Assembly (NCBI GenBank): GCA_030549775.1
Contig: CM060174.1
Span: 27,222,117-27,286,116 of the forward strand
Origin: Tamarix chinensis
Lineage: Eukaryota; Streptophyta; Magnoliopsida; Caryophyllales; Tamaricaceae
Direction of reading: 5' to 3'
Length of the DNA stretch: 64,000 nt
Part shown: positions 37,172-48,551 of the stretch, in pieces
Layout: every line of letters begins with the position of its first letter
Position numbering within the stretch: the first letter of the stretch is position 1
Notes under the pieces: model-generated
Databases searched by the model: none
The model's input: only the letters and a program-made list of their open reading frames with translations
What the model was told of the DNA's origin: nothing
Program-made: the position numbers and the translations under genes

Positions 37172-37906
37172 TGTAATACCCCGTATTAATTAACCCTTAA
37201 TTTAAACATGCAAGACTTAAAGTTTGATTAATAGGCGAAGTAAACCATGAGATTATTTTTTTTTAGCGATTGCCTTGTTCTCTCAAATAGGTCCATAAAT
37301 ATTAAGTTATGAAAATAACCCAGATTAAATGTAAGAAAGGGTAGAGGAAGGTAAAAATTGATGTTGATAATAATACCGATAATAAGAAGAGGGTAATTAA
37401 AATAAAAAGGATGGCTATACCAATAATCGTTTATAAATAATACTTTTAATAATAATACCCATAACAAGGATTGTAAGAATAATAATAATGTTAGCAATAA
37501 TTACAAAAAAATAGGGGAAGTTATAAAACAATGATAATAATATTGATCATAATAATACTAGTATCATGATTTCTTTTTGAGAAAATTAAACCTTGCTTAG
37601 GTGCGAATTCTTTTGCTAATAACCACACTTACAAGGTTAATATTTTGGGGAGGCTTTTGCTAATCAATCCCTAACCAAATCTCCCATATTTTTCCCCACT
37701 TAAAACCAGCCAAAAAAATTCCCCCAACCTGTCGAGCAACTTGCAACCCATGCATCCATGCAGCCCGTCACCTTTCCCTCTCCTCCCCATGCATATGTTT
37801 CTTCTTGTCCAGCAACCATCCTCCTCTTTGCAGCTTTTCCTCTACCCCAAACACAACCCATCTACCCTCTACAGTACCACCCTCTCACGCCACACCCCAT
37901 CCCCTG

Positions 37907-38210
37907 CAAAATCACAGCACAACTCCAGCCACACTCCCTCACATCTCTCGGCCAACCTGAAGCAAAGATCTTCAACACCTAGCCTTCCTCCCACAACTTG
38001 TAGCCTCACCTTTCCTTTCTCCAACCTGCACCCCTACTCTATCTCCTCATCATCTACCCACCTGCTTTCCCTCCTTTAACATGCCTCTCCACCTACAAAA
38101 TTGCAGCACAACCCCAGACACACTCCCTCACATCTCTCGGCCAACCTGCAGCCACACCTTCGACACCTAGCCCCCTTCCCCCAACTTGCAGCCTCACCCT
38201 TCCTTTCCCC
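37907..38210 (+). repeat. 189-bp tandem duplication in LTR B
   Basis: AAAATCACAGCACAACTCC at 37907 recurs as AAAATTGCAGCACAACCCC near 38096. CCAACCTGCACCCCTACTCT at 38021 recurs at 43448, which is 38210 once LTR C and one TCCCC are removed. Both give a 189-bp period, so LTR C landed inside the tandem array. Confidence 0.8.
38206..38210. repeat. Target site duplication TCCCC (left)
   Basis: TCCCC directly before TGTAACACCCCC recurs directly after GGGGGATTACA at 43444-43448. Confidence 0.88.
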
Positions 38211-38886
38211 TGTAACACCCCCAAAATTCACTACTGAAAATTTTCGTTAATTAAAAGGAAATTAGTGGAAGCAAATTAATAAAACGTGAACTTTGGGAGT
38301 ATTACCGCCACACTTAGTACCAGACCGACTCACTCATACCGTTTCAGTACCAAGTTCTAAGGCTAAGAAAAATAAAATACAATTTGAAAGAAGTTCAACA
38401 TACATAAAACAGAGTATCGCATCAAATCATTTACGAGAATAAAATCCACCAATGGTGGTTACAGTAACAAAATAACATTAAAACCATGAATTTAAAGAGA
38501 AAGAGAAAACCCTAGCGATACCGGATAACTCCTTACTCTCTTTCCCGTATCCCACTTGAGTAGCACCTGAAAAGACCTGCAAGGGCACTGCCCATTGAAT
38601 AGGCAGGAGGCCCATAAAGGGAATCCCTTCAGTACTACAGTACTGAGTAACCCTTTAATACCACACTTAAATACAGGCCCACATACGACACATAATGCAA
38701 GCTACACACATAAATAATGAGGGGTGCATACATAACAATAACATGCATAATGATTTATAAGTCACGATCGATACTTTGGGCCTTAAGCCATGTCATATTG
38801 TAAGATCAATACATTCGGGCCTTAAGCCATTATTCCGTCATCATTCCATCAATCTCATATTTTATATCCATGTGAGTACGAGAACA

Positions 38887-39335
38887 CCACTATTATAGCC
38901 GGTGGACCGGAAGTAAACACACAGGGCAGAACGCCTCTGACCACTATTATTGTAGGTGGACCGGAAGGTAAACACATAGGGCAGAACGCACCTGACCACT
39001 ATTATTTACCGGTGGACCGGTCTGGCCCCGACTCACATGGTGTTCCACTATAAGTGATTAGTATTTTTCCATAATCTTTTTCACATACATAACTGATTTT
39101 ATTGAGCTCGGGACCCCCACTATTATTGTCGGTGGACCAGAATACATATAAACTCATCATCCAGGACACAACGCTCCTAGCCACTATTATAACCGGTGGA
39201 CCGGGATATATAAGAAATCATCACCCAGGGCACAACGCTCTTGGCCACTATTATAACCGGTGGACCGGGATATATAAAGGATCATCACCCAGAACACAAC
39301 GCTCCTGGCCACTATTATAACCGGTGGACCGGTAC
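38887..39335 (-). repeat. CCACTATTAT..GGTGGA motif array in LTR C, 3+4 copies
   Basis: Copies start at 38887, 38941, 38996 and then 39117, 39181, 39245, 39309. The last four form an exact 64-bp tandem repeat with the linker ATCATCACCCAGGGCACAAC. The step between blocks is again 121 bp. Confidence 0.9.
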
Positions 39336-40019
39336 TCAATATCATAATCATCTAGGCCCGGCTCATTAATATTCCACTTTCAATAATAGTATATTTCCTT
39401 TCTTTAATCAGCACATCAATCATATTTATTTGCCTCGGACGAGAGATCAATAACTCGGGACACAAAGGTACACCGGTCGTACCGGTGCATATAAGCTACT
39501 CAGTACCCTTTAACCACGAACCCAAGGACGCAAAGGTACCCTGGTCGTACCGGTGCATAAAGCTAACTCAATACCCTACCGACAAGGACACCTAATCCAT
39601 AAGTATGCATACCCCCTAACTAGGTCCGTAGAGCTAGAAAGAGTAAGATATAGGGCCTAACTAGGGCACAAAGGCACACCAGCAAATGCCAGAATAATCG
39701 TGGACTAAACCACGTCCTTAGGGTAGCGACCCCTAAGGAGTCACCATTCCCGATCTCGAGGTCTTCCACTTTAAGTAATAGTGTCTTAATTAATGTGATC
39801 ATAAAAAGCACGATAATCAGATACTTATTCACTTTCAATCGTTCCGATATCATTAGTCATTTCTTATTCAGATGATTATCTAGGATATCATAGAGAAACC
39901 ATTAAGGCCATACTAATTATCAAATACTCTTCCTTGACTAATCAGCATTATTTGAATCATATTATAATGTTCCATAATCTCAAAGACATGTTAGGTACAA
40001 ACTACTCATTTGCCCTTTA

Positions 40020-41270
40020 CCTATATAATTGTTAAGTATCCATTCCTTCCTCGCCAAATTACCATATTACCCTTTAGGTTACATAATTACCAAATTACCC
40101 CTTGTCCAATTGAGATTACCAAATTATCCCCTACACTTTTTAGATCACCATTCACCCCTCATAATTGCCATGCTTATCATATTTCCCATCTGGTTGGTTA
40201 GATTACCAAATCGCTCTTCTCCTTTATTATAATTACTAAATCGCCCTTGAGTTGTATAAATTACTTAATTACCCTCCTTCATTATCATGATTACTATTTT
40301 GCCCCTTTAGTTGGTTAAATAATTATCAATTTACCCTTTAGTCAGCTAAATTACCAAATTGCCCCTTTTGTTGGATAAATTACCAAATTACCCTTTTCCA
40401 TTGTCATAATTACCGTTCTACCCTTCTTAATTATTATAATTACCATTTTACCCTTATTCATAATTATAATTATTGATTTACCCTTCTCCATACTTATAAT
40501 TACTATATTACCCTTCTCCATTATTAAAATTACCATAATGCCCTTCAATTGGTTAATTTACCATTACCCTTCTCCACTATCCTTCTATAATCATAATTTA
40601 ATTACTAAATTATCTTCCGTCGTTATCATAATTACCAAGTTACCCCTACTCTCAAGTTTACCATAAATATCCTTTGACTTACAAAATTACCCTTTTACCC
40701 CTTACTTCCAAATTACCATAATATCCTTTTATTTACAAAATTACCACAATACCCTTTTTATTTATAAAATTACCATAACACTCCTTTTACTTTACAAATT
40801 ACTATTTTACCCTTTCACATCCAAAATTACCATCTTTATCTTTCCTTACATTATTATCATTTTGCCCTTCTTTCCAAAATTACCATATTACCCCTTTACT
40901 CCCAAAATTACCATAATACCCCTTACTTATAAAAATTACCATTTCGTCATTCACTTATAAAATTACCATATTGCCATTTATTTATGAAATTACTATTTCT
41001 CCCTTCTACTTCCAAACATTACCATAATGCCCCTTTACTTGAAAAATTACCATTTTACCCCTACTTCCAAAATTACCATTTACTTATAAAATTACTATAT
41101 TTCCCTTTTCCTTCAAAATTACCATAATACCCTTCTTTCTTACAACTTAAAATTTTATCCTTTTACTTATAAATTATCATTTAACCCCTATTCTTTTAAA
41201 ATTACCAAAATACCCTTTTCACTTATAAAATTTCCACTCAACCCCTTTATTCACCATTTTTATGAATTTA
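40020..41270 (-). repeat. AATTACC tandem array in LTR C
   Basis: About 1.25 kb of irregular 20-35 bp units with the core AAAATTACCATATTACCC(C/T)TT. It gives the impression of a decayed minisatellite. It is the reverse-strand counterpart of the array in LTR A at 34955-35640, but about twice as long. Confidence 0.88.
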
Positions 41271-44200
41271 CCATCACTACATAAAATAATGATATTAGTA
41301 CTTCATTCTTATCAACTAAGTCCACCAACTTGTCATTATTCAACATAATACTCATTAGCAACTACATATATTAGATCACATACTTCACAAGCATATCATT
41401 AAAATACCCTTAGACAATAATATTATTCATGCATTACCAACATAATACATCATAAACAAGCATTTAACATTTCCATCAATAATCAACCTCTTCCTTAATT
41501 ATCATACCTACACATGGCATAAAGGCTATCACGCTTTTCCTTTTTCTTTCAATCAATGTAAACAGCCATTTATATACCATGCTAGGCACACAAAACCTGC
41601 ATAAAATCATACCAAAATCTCTAATGTGCTAGCATACGTTTTTCCATGTATTTAAGGGAGGATTAACGGTTACCTTAATCCCTCAAAATATCAAATATTA
41701 CCAAGCATAATTAGCAACTCAACACCTAAAAATAATATCCATCATTATTATGTTAGAAATAAGAAATTAAAAGGATAAGACTTTATAAAAAGTTATTTAA
41801 TAATAAAACACTTAACTTAAATACTATTATACCTTAAAGATTAGCCAAATAAATTTCAAATGAAGGGGAGCTCACGCTGCATGAACAGTGTGATTCTCAT
41901 GCAAAATGGGAGAAGAAAAGGGGCTCGAAGAGGGGGTAAGATAGAAGGGAGGAGATGGATCGGTTTAGGGACTTTAGGCTAGAAAAGAAGGTAGTTGGTG
42001 GAGGTTTCAAGGCAAGGGAATGGTGCAGGAGTGAAGAGGGGGTGTAGGTGGAGGTTAAGGATGGTTTCACGGTGGAATAGGGCAGCGGAGACGGCGGCAA
42101 CAAGGCGGCGAAGTTGGATGTCGAGAAGGGTCGAGGTGGAGGGGTTGTGAAGGAAGGAAAAAGAGAGGGAAAATGGAGGGGTTCAGGGGCTGTTTTCGGC
42201 CAACTGAGGCATGGCGGTGGTAGAGGGGGTTTTAGGGTGTCGAATTGTGGGTTGGGTGGTGGCAGAGGTGGCCGGACGGCGGCGGAAGTGGCGGTTGCAG
42301 GTGGCTCGGCGGTAAGGGGAAAACCGGGGAGAAAAAGGAAGAGGTGGATAAGGGGGAAAGTGCAGGGCTTGAAGGGGCTTGGGGGGTCTCATGGTGGTGC
42401 AGGGTGGTAGTAGGTGGTGGAAGAAGGTGGCGCAGGGGTTGGGCTTGGTGGTTCAAGCGGCAGCGGGCGGTGGCGATCAAAAACAGGGGAAAGAAGGATG
42501 GAGAAGGAGAAAAAAGAGAAGAGGCTCGGGAGGAAGAGATGAGGCTCGAAAAAAAATGGGGAAATGAAGGGCTTGGGAGATGAAGAAAAAGAAGAGGGAG
42601 AAGAGAGGGGGCAGGTTGCTGGCCGGCGAGAGGCGCAGGTGGCAGGGCCGGTCGGGTGGCAGGGAGAAGGAAGGGGAGAAGGGGGAAAGAAGTAGGGCGC
42701 GTAGGATGGGGTGTAGGGGTTGGTTGGGTTTGAATGAGGAAATAAAATGACGGGGAAGAGAGGGGGAGTATTAGGGAGTTAGGTGGTGGAAGCTGTAGGG
42801 TGGCAGTCGGCGTGCGCAGGTTGTCGGGCGTGGTGGTTATGAAAAAGGAAGAAGAAGAAGAGAGTAGCCGACCGGTCAAAAGGAAAGGAAATAAGGATGA
42901 ACCGGCCGGTCAGGGGGAAAAGAAACGTGGGTTGCAATGGTCGAGCGAGCCGGAGAAGGTAGGGACGGGATGCGTGAGAGAGGGAGGAAGAGAGGGAAGG
43001 TAAGCCGAGGTCCAATGCGCGCAGGGGAGGGCTGTTCAGGCCGGGCAACCCAATGGAGGAAAAAAAATGGGAAAAAGAAGAGAAGAAGAGGAAAAGGGGG
43101 AAAAAGAAATGGAAAATAGGAAAAAAATAAGGTAAATTAATTTATAATATCATAAAATGTAATGTTCTTGATAAATCATTTAATTTAATAATTTAATTCG
43201 TGATAATCTAATATATTAGTTTAAAAAGATAAAGATGGTAAAATATTAGTTTGGGAATTTATTTAAATAAAAATAATATGATAATTAGCAAAATATTTAT
43301 TTTTAATTTATTAAATAATCTTATCCAAATTTATATACTCTAAATCCATAAAATAATTAAAATAAATAATTTTACAAGCTAATTTTATTTCAAATAAAGT
43401 CATTTATTAAAATATAGGTTTTTGAAATTTTTGGGGGATTACATCCCCAACCTGCACCCCTACTCTATCTTATCATCATCTACACACCTGTTTTCCCTCC
43501 TTTCCCATGCCTCTCCACCTATAAAACCGCAGCCCATAACCCTAGCCTTTCTCCATCATATCAACCAGCAACTTGCAGCCCTTATTCTCGTAACCCCAGC
43601 CTTCCCTCAACTTGCAGCCCCTATCTCTCCCTCCTCTCAAACTGCACACCTAACCCACCTTTCTATTCATCTACCCCTCCATTCCCTTCCCTTATTCATG
43701 CTTCAACCTACCCTTGTAGGCCTCCATCCCCATGCAGACCTGTCGACACCATCCCCCCCCCAAAAAAAGAGCCCACTTGCATCCCTCAACTCTAACCCAC
43801 ACAACACCCTTTTCCCCCCAACTTTTCCTCCTTTTTATTGATTCCCCATATTCATAAATCACCCTCCTTTCCTCTCCCTTTAATCCCTCTAATTCTCCCC
43901 TTTCAGCCCTCTCTTTCCCTTCCCTAAATTCCAGCAACAAAAATTTAACTTGCAGCCCCTATCCTTCCCCTCCCCTCCACCGAATTTAGTCTAAAAAATA
44001 ATCCAGCTTTTGCCTTGTGTTCCACCTCCCCAAGAAACCATTTTTCTTCCCCAAGTAAGTACTCTATCTTTTGGTGGGTTCGGTACTTAAATTCATGAGT
44101 CGGCTGCCTTGTTTATTTTCCTAATTGTTTTTCAAGTATTAGCTTATATATGTTGTATTTGGTTATTTTAATTTGCATAAATATTAATGCTTGTAGTTTG

Positions 44201-44402
44201 TATGGTGTATTCACTTCTAGGCAATCTCAACCCTGCCTAGGGTATTTGTGGAAGAAGCTCGTGGTGTTAATATTTCTTACCTCAAGGTAAATCCAACTAT
44301 TCCGTAGATGGTAGAATTTTTATGTGAAAATGATAGGCTAATTTTCTAGGATTAAATCATGATAGGATGAAGATATCAAATTATTATATGTTTGTGGGAA
44401 AT

Positions 44403-44774
44403 GGGAGCATGTTGTAGTTATTTTCTACATGAATATCTTGATGTGAGAATTAACATGTGTTATCATGAAATCTTTTCATATGTCTAAGTAATATTCTAAA
44501 ATTTGACGAACTGTATGTTAACGGTAACAAATTTGAATTATGCTAGTAAAATGAGATGAATATGTTTAAGGTAAAATGTAGTTTATATGGGAGCATGTTG
44601 TAGTTCATTCCTACATGAATATAATGATGTGTAAATTAATATGTGTTATCATGCAATCTTTTTATATGCCTAAGTGATATTCTTAAATGTGAAGAAGTGT
44701 ATGCTAATGGTAACGAACTTGGATTTATGCTAGTAAAATGAGACGGGTATGATTAAGGTAAAATGTAATTTTAT
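44403..44774 (+). repeat. 186-bp tandem duplication in LTR B
   Basis: GGGAGCATGTTGTAGTT at 44403 recurs at 44589, with the following CTACATGAATAT, TGTGTTATCATG and TGCTAGTAAAATGAGA segments in the same order in both copies. The copies have diverged moderately. Confidence 0.85.
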
Positions 44775-47700
44775 ATACTATGATTATGTTTGAGATTTAT
44801 TTGTGGAAATTGTATGAACCTATTAAATATTAAAAATGCATGCTAATAGTGTTTATGTGTATGATGTATGATAAATGGTTAGGGATAATATGGTCCTTTG
44901 TAGTACCGAAGAAATTATCGGATATAAAGTATCATTAGTTATTTTATGCTAGCGATTCATGACAATAGATTATGTAAGTAAAATCGGTAATAAAAGTGAA
45001 GGAAAATGTGGTAGTTATAGTTTGAGGGGTATTTTGGTCATTAAGGCAAAAAGATGTTCCAAAGTGGATAATTGGATTAGTTAAATTAAGTGTTGGCCTT
45101 AAAATAATGTTGGGAATAATTAGATAATTGGTTTGAACACTTAATCGAATAATTATTTGGGCTATGGCATAATGCCTAACCCTAGGTCGTGTTGGCTTGG
45201 AATGGTTGCAACCTTGTGGTCTTTGGATGTGATGTTGTTTGTTGATGGTTGACTAAGTTGAACTTGGTGAACCTCGATGTTCTAAAAGGAAATAATAATC
45301 CATAATTTCATAAGAAAATAATTACTTAAAGAGAAAGTCTCAAGTTGGAAAGGAATATCGTGCCTCAGACATGGCCGCTGAATGCATAGTTTGGGCCTTC
45401 AGGTCAAGGGGCTCCTTTATGCTCTATAGGTATTCCATACACTCTATAGGGAGTATGCGTACTTAAGGTCTTGAGTTATGAGGTTTAGTATGGGCGAATG
45501 TTATGTTGTGTGGCTTCCTTGACAAGCTTTGCCCTGGAATCAAGTGATTTATTTTGGTACCACTTCCTTGACGATCTTTGTCAAGGATATGGGATTGTAT
45601 TCCACTTGAGAATTTTTATATAAATTATATAACCATATTAGACACCCACCATAATACTTCTGTAATAATAGAATTAGGAATGACTTGACCTTGGTGAGAT
45701 TGCTTGGAATATCACTAATTCTACCTATTATGCTATAATGTATGGTCGTTGGTAAGTTAAATTGGTTATGAAAGTATAAGTATGCCTTAAATGCCTTCGA
45801 TAGGGATTTTGACCTAACACGTAATGTTAAATGTGATGGGGATGTGTGTTTTGAAATAGTGGCCTTATATGTGATCATATGTTCTATTTGAATTCCGTAT
45901 TTGTATGAAGTTTGCTACGTGGGTATGCTACCTCTCAAGAGGCGTTGTGGTTTACTCAGTACGATAAATTCGTACTGCTACTATCACTTTTCAGAGGAGT
46001 ACATCCACATTATGCATTGGTTAAAGGATTACGAGGAGAGTCATCTCGGCGAATAGGTAGATTAGGGAGCGAGTGGACCCCACTCCTTCTTCCCCTTTTC
46101 CATGTAATTTGATGGACCGTAAGAGTGTAAGGCATACCATTAATGACTTTTTTTTACTCTGTTGTAATTTTCTAAATGGTTGGCTACTTAATTTCCTAAA
46201 CAGTCATTTATCATGGATAATCTTTTTTTTGCAAAACTCTTGATTTCATATTGTACTTCTCTTATCTTTGGTTGGTTTGATTTGTTTTAAGCCTTAGCAC
46301 TTGAAGTAAGGATGGTGAGGAGACCGAACTTATGTCAAGTGTGGCAGTAACACCCACCATTCTTTAATTTCCGCTTCTGCAAAGCAAGATTTGAACGAAA
46401 TTTTCAAGCCATGATTTTGGGGTGTTACAATAAGTGCGGTTTTGGTGCCTGTTACTCTTGGTAAGTGATGGAAATAAAAAGTAAATGGACCTTGTGATAT
46501 GCATTTCCTATTGTATATTGTGTTGAACTATGTATTGACTCTTATGTTGTTGTGATTATCTCTATGCTTACGTATGTTATTGTTCTTATAGTGTTTATAT
46601 ATGATGTGTTGCACGTAGGCTCTACTTATAGTCTAGTATAAAGGGTTACTCGGTATTGTAGTACTGGAGGATTCCATCTGTGAGCCCCTGCAGGTTAGTC
46701 ATAGGTGTTATTCAAGCTGTCATCAGGTATGAAGGTAAGGACTTTCTGGGAAGCTTCCTACTTTTATCTTTTAAACTTTCATAATTTTTATGTAATCATC
46801 CTATTTTCTCATAACCACTAATAGTGGGTTTTACCTTTTTGTAAAGTGATTTAATGCGCAACTCTGATTTAGTTATAACTTAGTTTTGTGTGATGTGCTC
46901 TCATTCTTTTTAAGCCTTAGAACTTAGTATTGGAACTGTAGAAGGACACCAGTCTGGAACTAATTGTGGTGATAATGTCCCTAAAATTTATCTTTTTTGC
47001 TTCCTCTAGTTTTTAATTAAAATAAATTTTTTCAGTAGTGAACTCTGGGGGTGTTGCACCCATACCCGTACCCGATAAAAAAAATTATACCTAAATTTGT
47101 ACCCATACCCCAAACGGGTATCAACTGACATATCTATATCTATATCCCTTGGATATCTATTACCTAATGGATACTTTGTTTATCCATTAACTGCTATGAA
47201 TAAAACCATTTAGTGTTAAACCAAATAATAATTTTAACCTTAATTTATACTATAGTTATTTTAAAATTGAGGGTAAAAGGGTTATTATATATTTGGTAAA
47301 TGGTTATGGATATGGATATAAGTATGGGTAAGTATAAGGATATGGATATCCCATACCCATATCTGTACTGGAACCCAATAGGTATTTGTTTCCATCATCC
47401 ATATCCATTTATCCATATCTATTTATGTATTCGATGGATAAAACCCATGGGTTTGGAGTAAAATTTACACTATTTATATTCCTAGACCCGACTCGACAAG
47501 CTAACCTAAAATAATTTGAAGTTAACCTATCTTAAAATCAAACTATCTCAACCTAAACATGACCTGACCCAATAAATTAACCCAATATATCCAGAATCTA
47601 CAATTATCTAAACCCAAACCTAACTTGACCCAACCTGAACAATAAGGTGACCCGAACCCAAAATGACCATACCCGACTCACAATCGACCCCTAAAGAAAA

Positions 47701-47802
47701 ATGAACCCCAAATAACCCAACCCAAGAACAACCTAACCTATTGTAATCCTGCCTAAACCCAACCCAAACCCGCTTGACTTAATTGCCACCTATACTTTCA
47801 AC

Positions 47803-48382
47803 AACCCATGTTGTAGGTTGTTTTTGCTTGTTTAATTTTTATTAACTTTAATAATGTAATAGCTTGTATTTAGAGTATATTGCTTGCAATCTTTCCCTAA
47901 GTCATCTATGGGGATGGGTTGGGGTAGTGATGCATGATCAAGGGCTTCGAAAATCATGTTTTAGTTGGTTAGAATTAAAATAGGATAGTTGCATTGTTAA
48001 GTAAGTAGATATTTTATGTCCTAACTAGCTTGTCTATTTAGTTACGCCATAGTTGTATTGTAACTAAAGGTTTTCATACCTATATAAGTGTAAGAAATTG
48101 CTAAATGAAAAGCTTTTAGTCTGCTCACACCTCCTCTTTTTTCGAGTGAGGCTTACCTCTTTGGATAGTACATGCCTTGAATGAATTCTGTTAAAACTTC
48201 TTATCTCTTTTACCTTAAGTGCTACATTACTTAAGTGGTATATTATAGTGTATGTTATAAGGGTTACTTAGATCATATGTTTCTTTCTTCATCTCCCCCT
48301 CTCCTATTCTATTTTTGGTGGTTATTTGTAACCACATTCTTGATTTCCTAAGTTTAACCCAATTTGTTTACAACATACATCA
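47803..48382 (+). mobile_element. Ty3/gypsy element 2: 5' LTR, right part
   Basis: It resumes collinearly with the 3' LTR: GCTTGTATTTAGAGTA, GGGGATGGGTTGGGG, ATGCATGATCAA, then GTAACTAAAGGTTTTCATAC and CTATATAAGTGTAAG, a likely TATA box. It extends to ACATACATCA at 48382, just before the primer binding site. The last 260 bp or so have no counterpart in the 3' LTR, which is truncated at 53305. Confidence 0.85.
48091..48098 (+). promoter_or_regulatory. Candidate TATA box of gypsy element 2 LTR
   Basis: TATATAAG in CACCTATATAAGTGTAAG-like context, present in both the 5' LTR (near 48091) and the 3' LTR (near 53270). Conservation between the two copies supports it. Confidence 0.5.
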
Positions 48383-48385
48383 AAT

Positions 48386-48397
48386 TGGTATGAAAGC
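48386..48397 (+). promoter_or_regulatory. Primer binding site of gypsy element 2
   Basis: TGGTATGAAAGC three bases after the LTR end matches the plant tRNA-iMet-complementary TGGTATCAGAGC in 10 of 12 positions. It is the site where minus-strand DNA synthesis would start, and it fixes the 3' edge of the 5' LTR. Confidence 0.75.
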
Positions 48398-48551
48398 TAA
48401 GGTTGCTCTAAATTGGGTTACCTCTTTCGTTTATTCTCTTATCTTACACCTTGTTTAAGCAAAACACTCACAAAATTTCTAAACCAACCGTCCATTAACC
48501 AATCCCATTTTCCAATCCATTTTCTACAAAAAAAAAAATTATCCAACCACC

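Larger units (their letters stand above)
38211..43443 (-). mobile_element. Solo LTR C, 5.2 kb, innermost layer
   Basis: It begins TGTAACACCCCCAAAATTC and ends TTTTTGGGGGATTACA with a perfect TCCCC duplication, in opposite orientation to LTR B. Left to right it holds a U5 end (GGGAGTATTACCGCCACACT, then AGTACCAAGTTCTAAGGCTA), a seven-copy motif array (38887-39335), a short stretch with two CGTACCGGTGCAT repeats (39477, 39546), a long AATTACC array (40020-41270), AATGTGCTAGCATACG (41622), a purine- and GC-rich block (41880-43120) and an AT-rich U3. No internal sequence is present. As the last insertion of the nest it is the youngest layer. Confidence 0.93.
37172..46429 (+). mobile_element. Solo LTR B (4.0 kb net), interrupted by LTR C
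   Basis: It begins TGTAATACCCCGTATTAATT and ends ATGATTTTGGGGTGTTACA, flanked by a perfect ATAAG duplication inside LTR A. Its own sequence is 37172-38210 plus 43449-46429 (4,020 bp). It shows (TAATAA)-rich DNA (37360-37560), a CTTGCAGCC-rich pyrimidine block (37590-38210, 43449-44060) with a 189-bp tandem duplication, a 186-bp tandem duplication (44403-44774), and a U5 end with AAGCCTTAGCACTTGAAGTA (46294) and GTGTGGCAGTAACACCC. It is a separate subfamily: no CCACTATTAT array is evident. Confidence 0.9.
32897..47058 (+). mobile_element. Solo LTR A (4.9 kb net), interrupted by LTR B
   Basis: It begins TGTAATACCCCAAAATTTT and ends CTCTGGGGGTGTTGCA, with a perfect CCCAT duplication. Its own sequence is 32897-37171 plus 46435-47058 (4,899 bp). 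Sense-order landmarks are an AT-rich U3 start, a pyrimidine-rich block (33210-34470), GGTAACCATTATACCC (34682), GGTAATTT arrays (34960-35640), a five-copy motif array (36763-37056), GGGTTACTCGGTATTGTAGTACTG (46648) and a TAAGCCTTAGAACTTAGTATTGG U5 box (46911). There is no internal region, so it is a solo LTR. Confidence 0.9.
32202..47794. mobile_element. hAT-like element split by nested LTRs (1,426 bp without them)
   Basis: The left end is TAGAGTTAGCAAAATTTAAC. The right end read inward is TATAGGTGGCAATTAAGTC. The first 12 bases match in 9 positions, and an 8-bp duplication (6/8) lies outside. Both arms (32202-32891 and 47064-47794) are full of ACCCGACCC or AACCCAACC strings, typical of plant hAT ends. 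No transposase frame is seen. Solo LTR A with its CCCAT duplication occupies 32897-47063. The element has drifted more than its guests, consistent with its position as an older layer. Confidence 0.75.
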
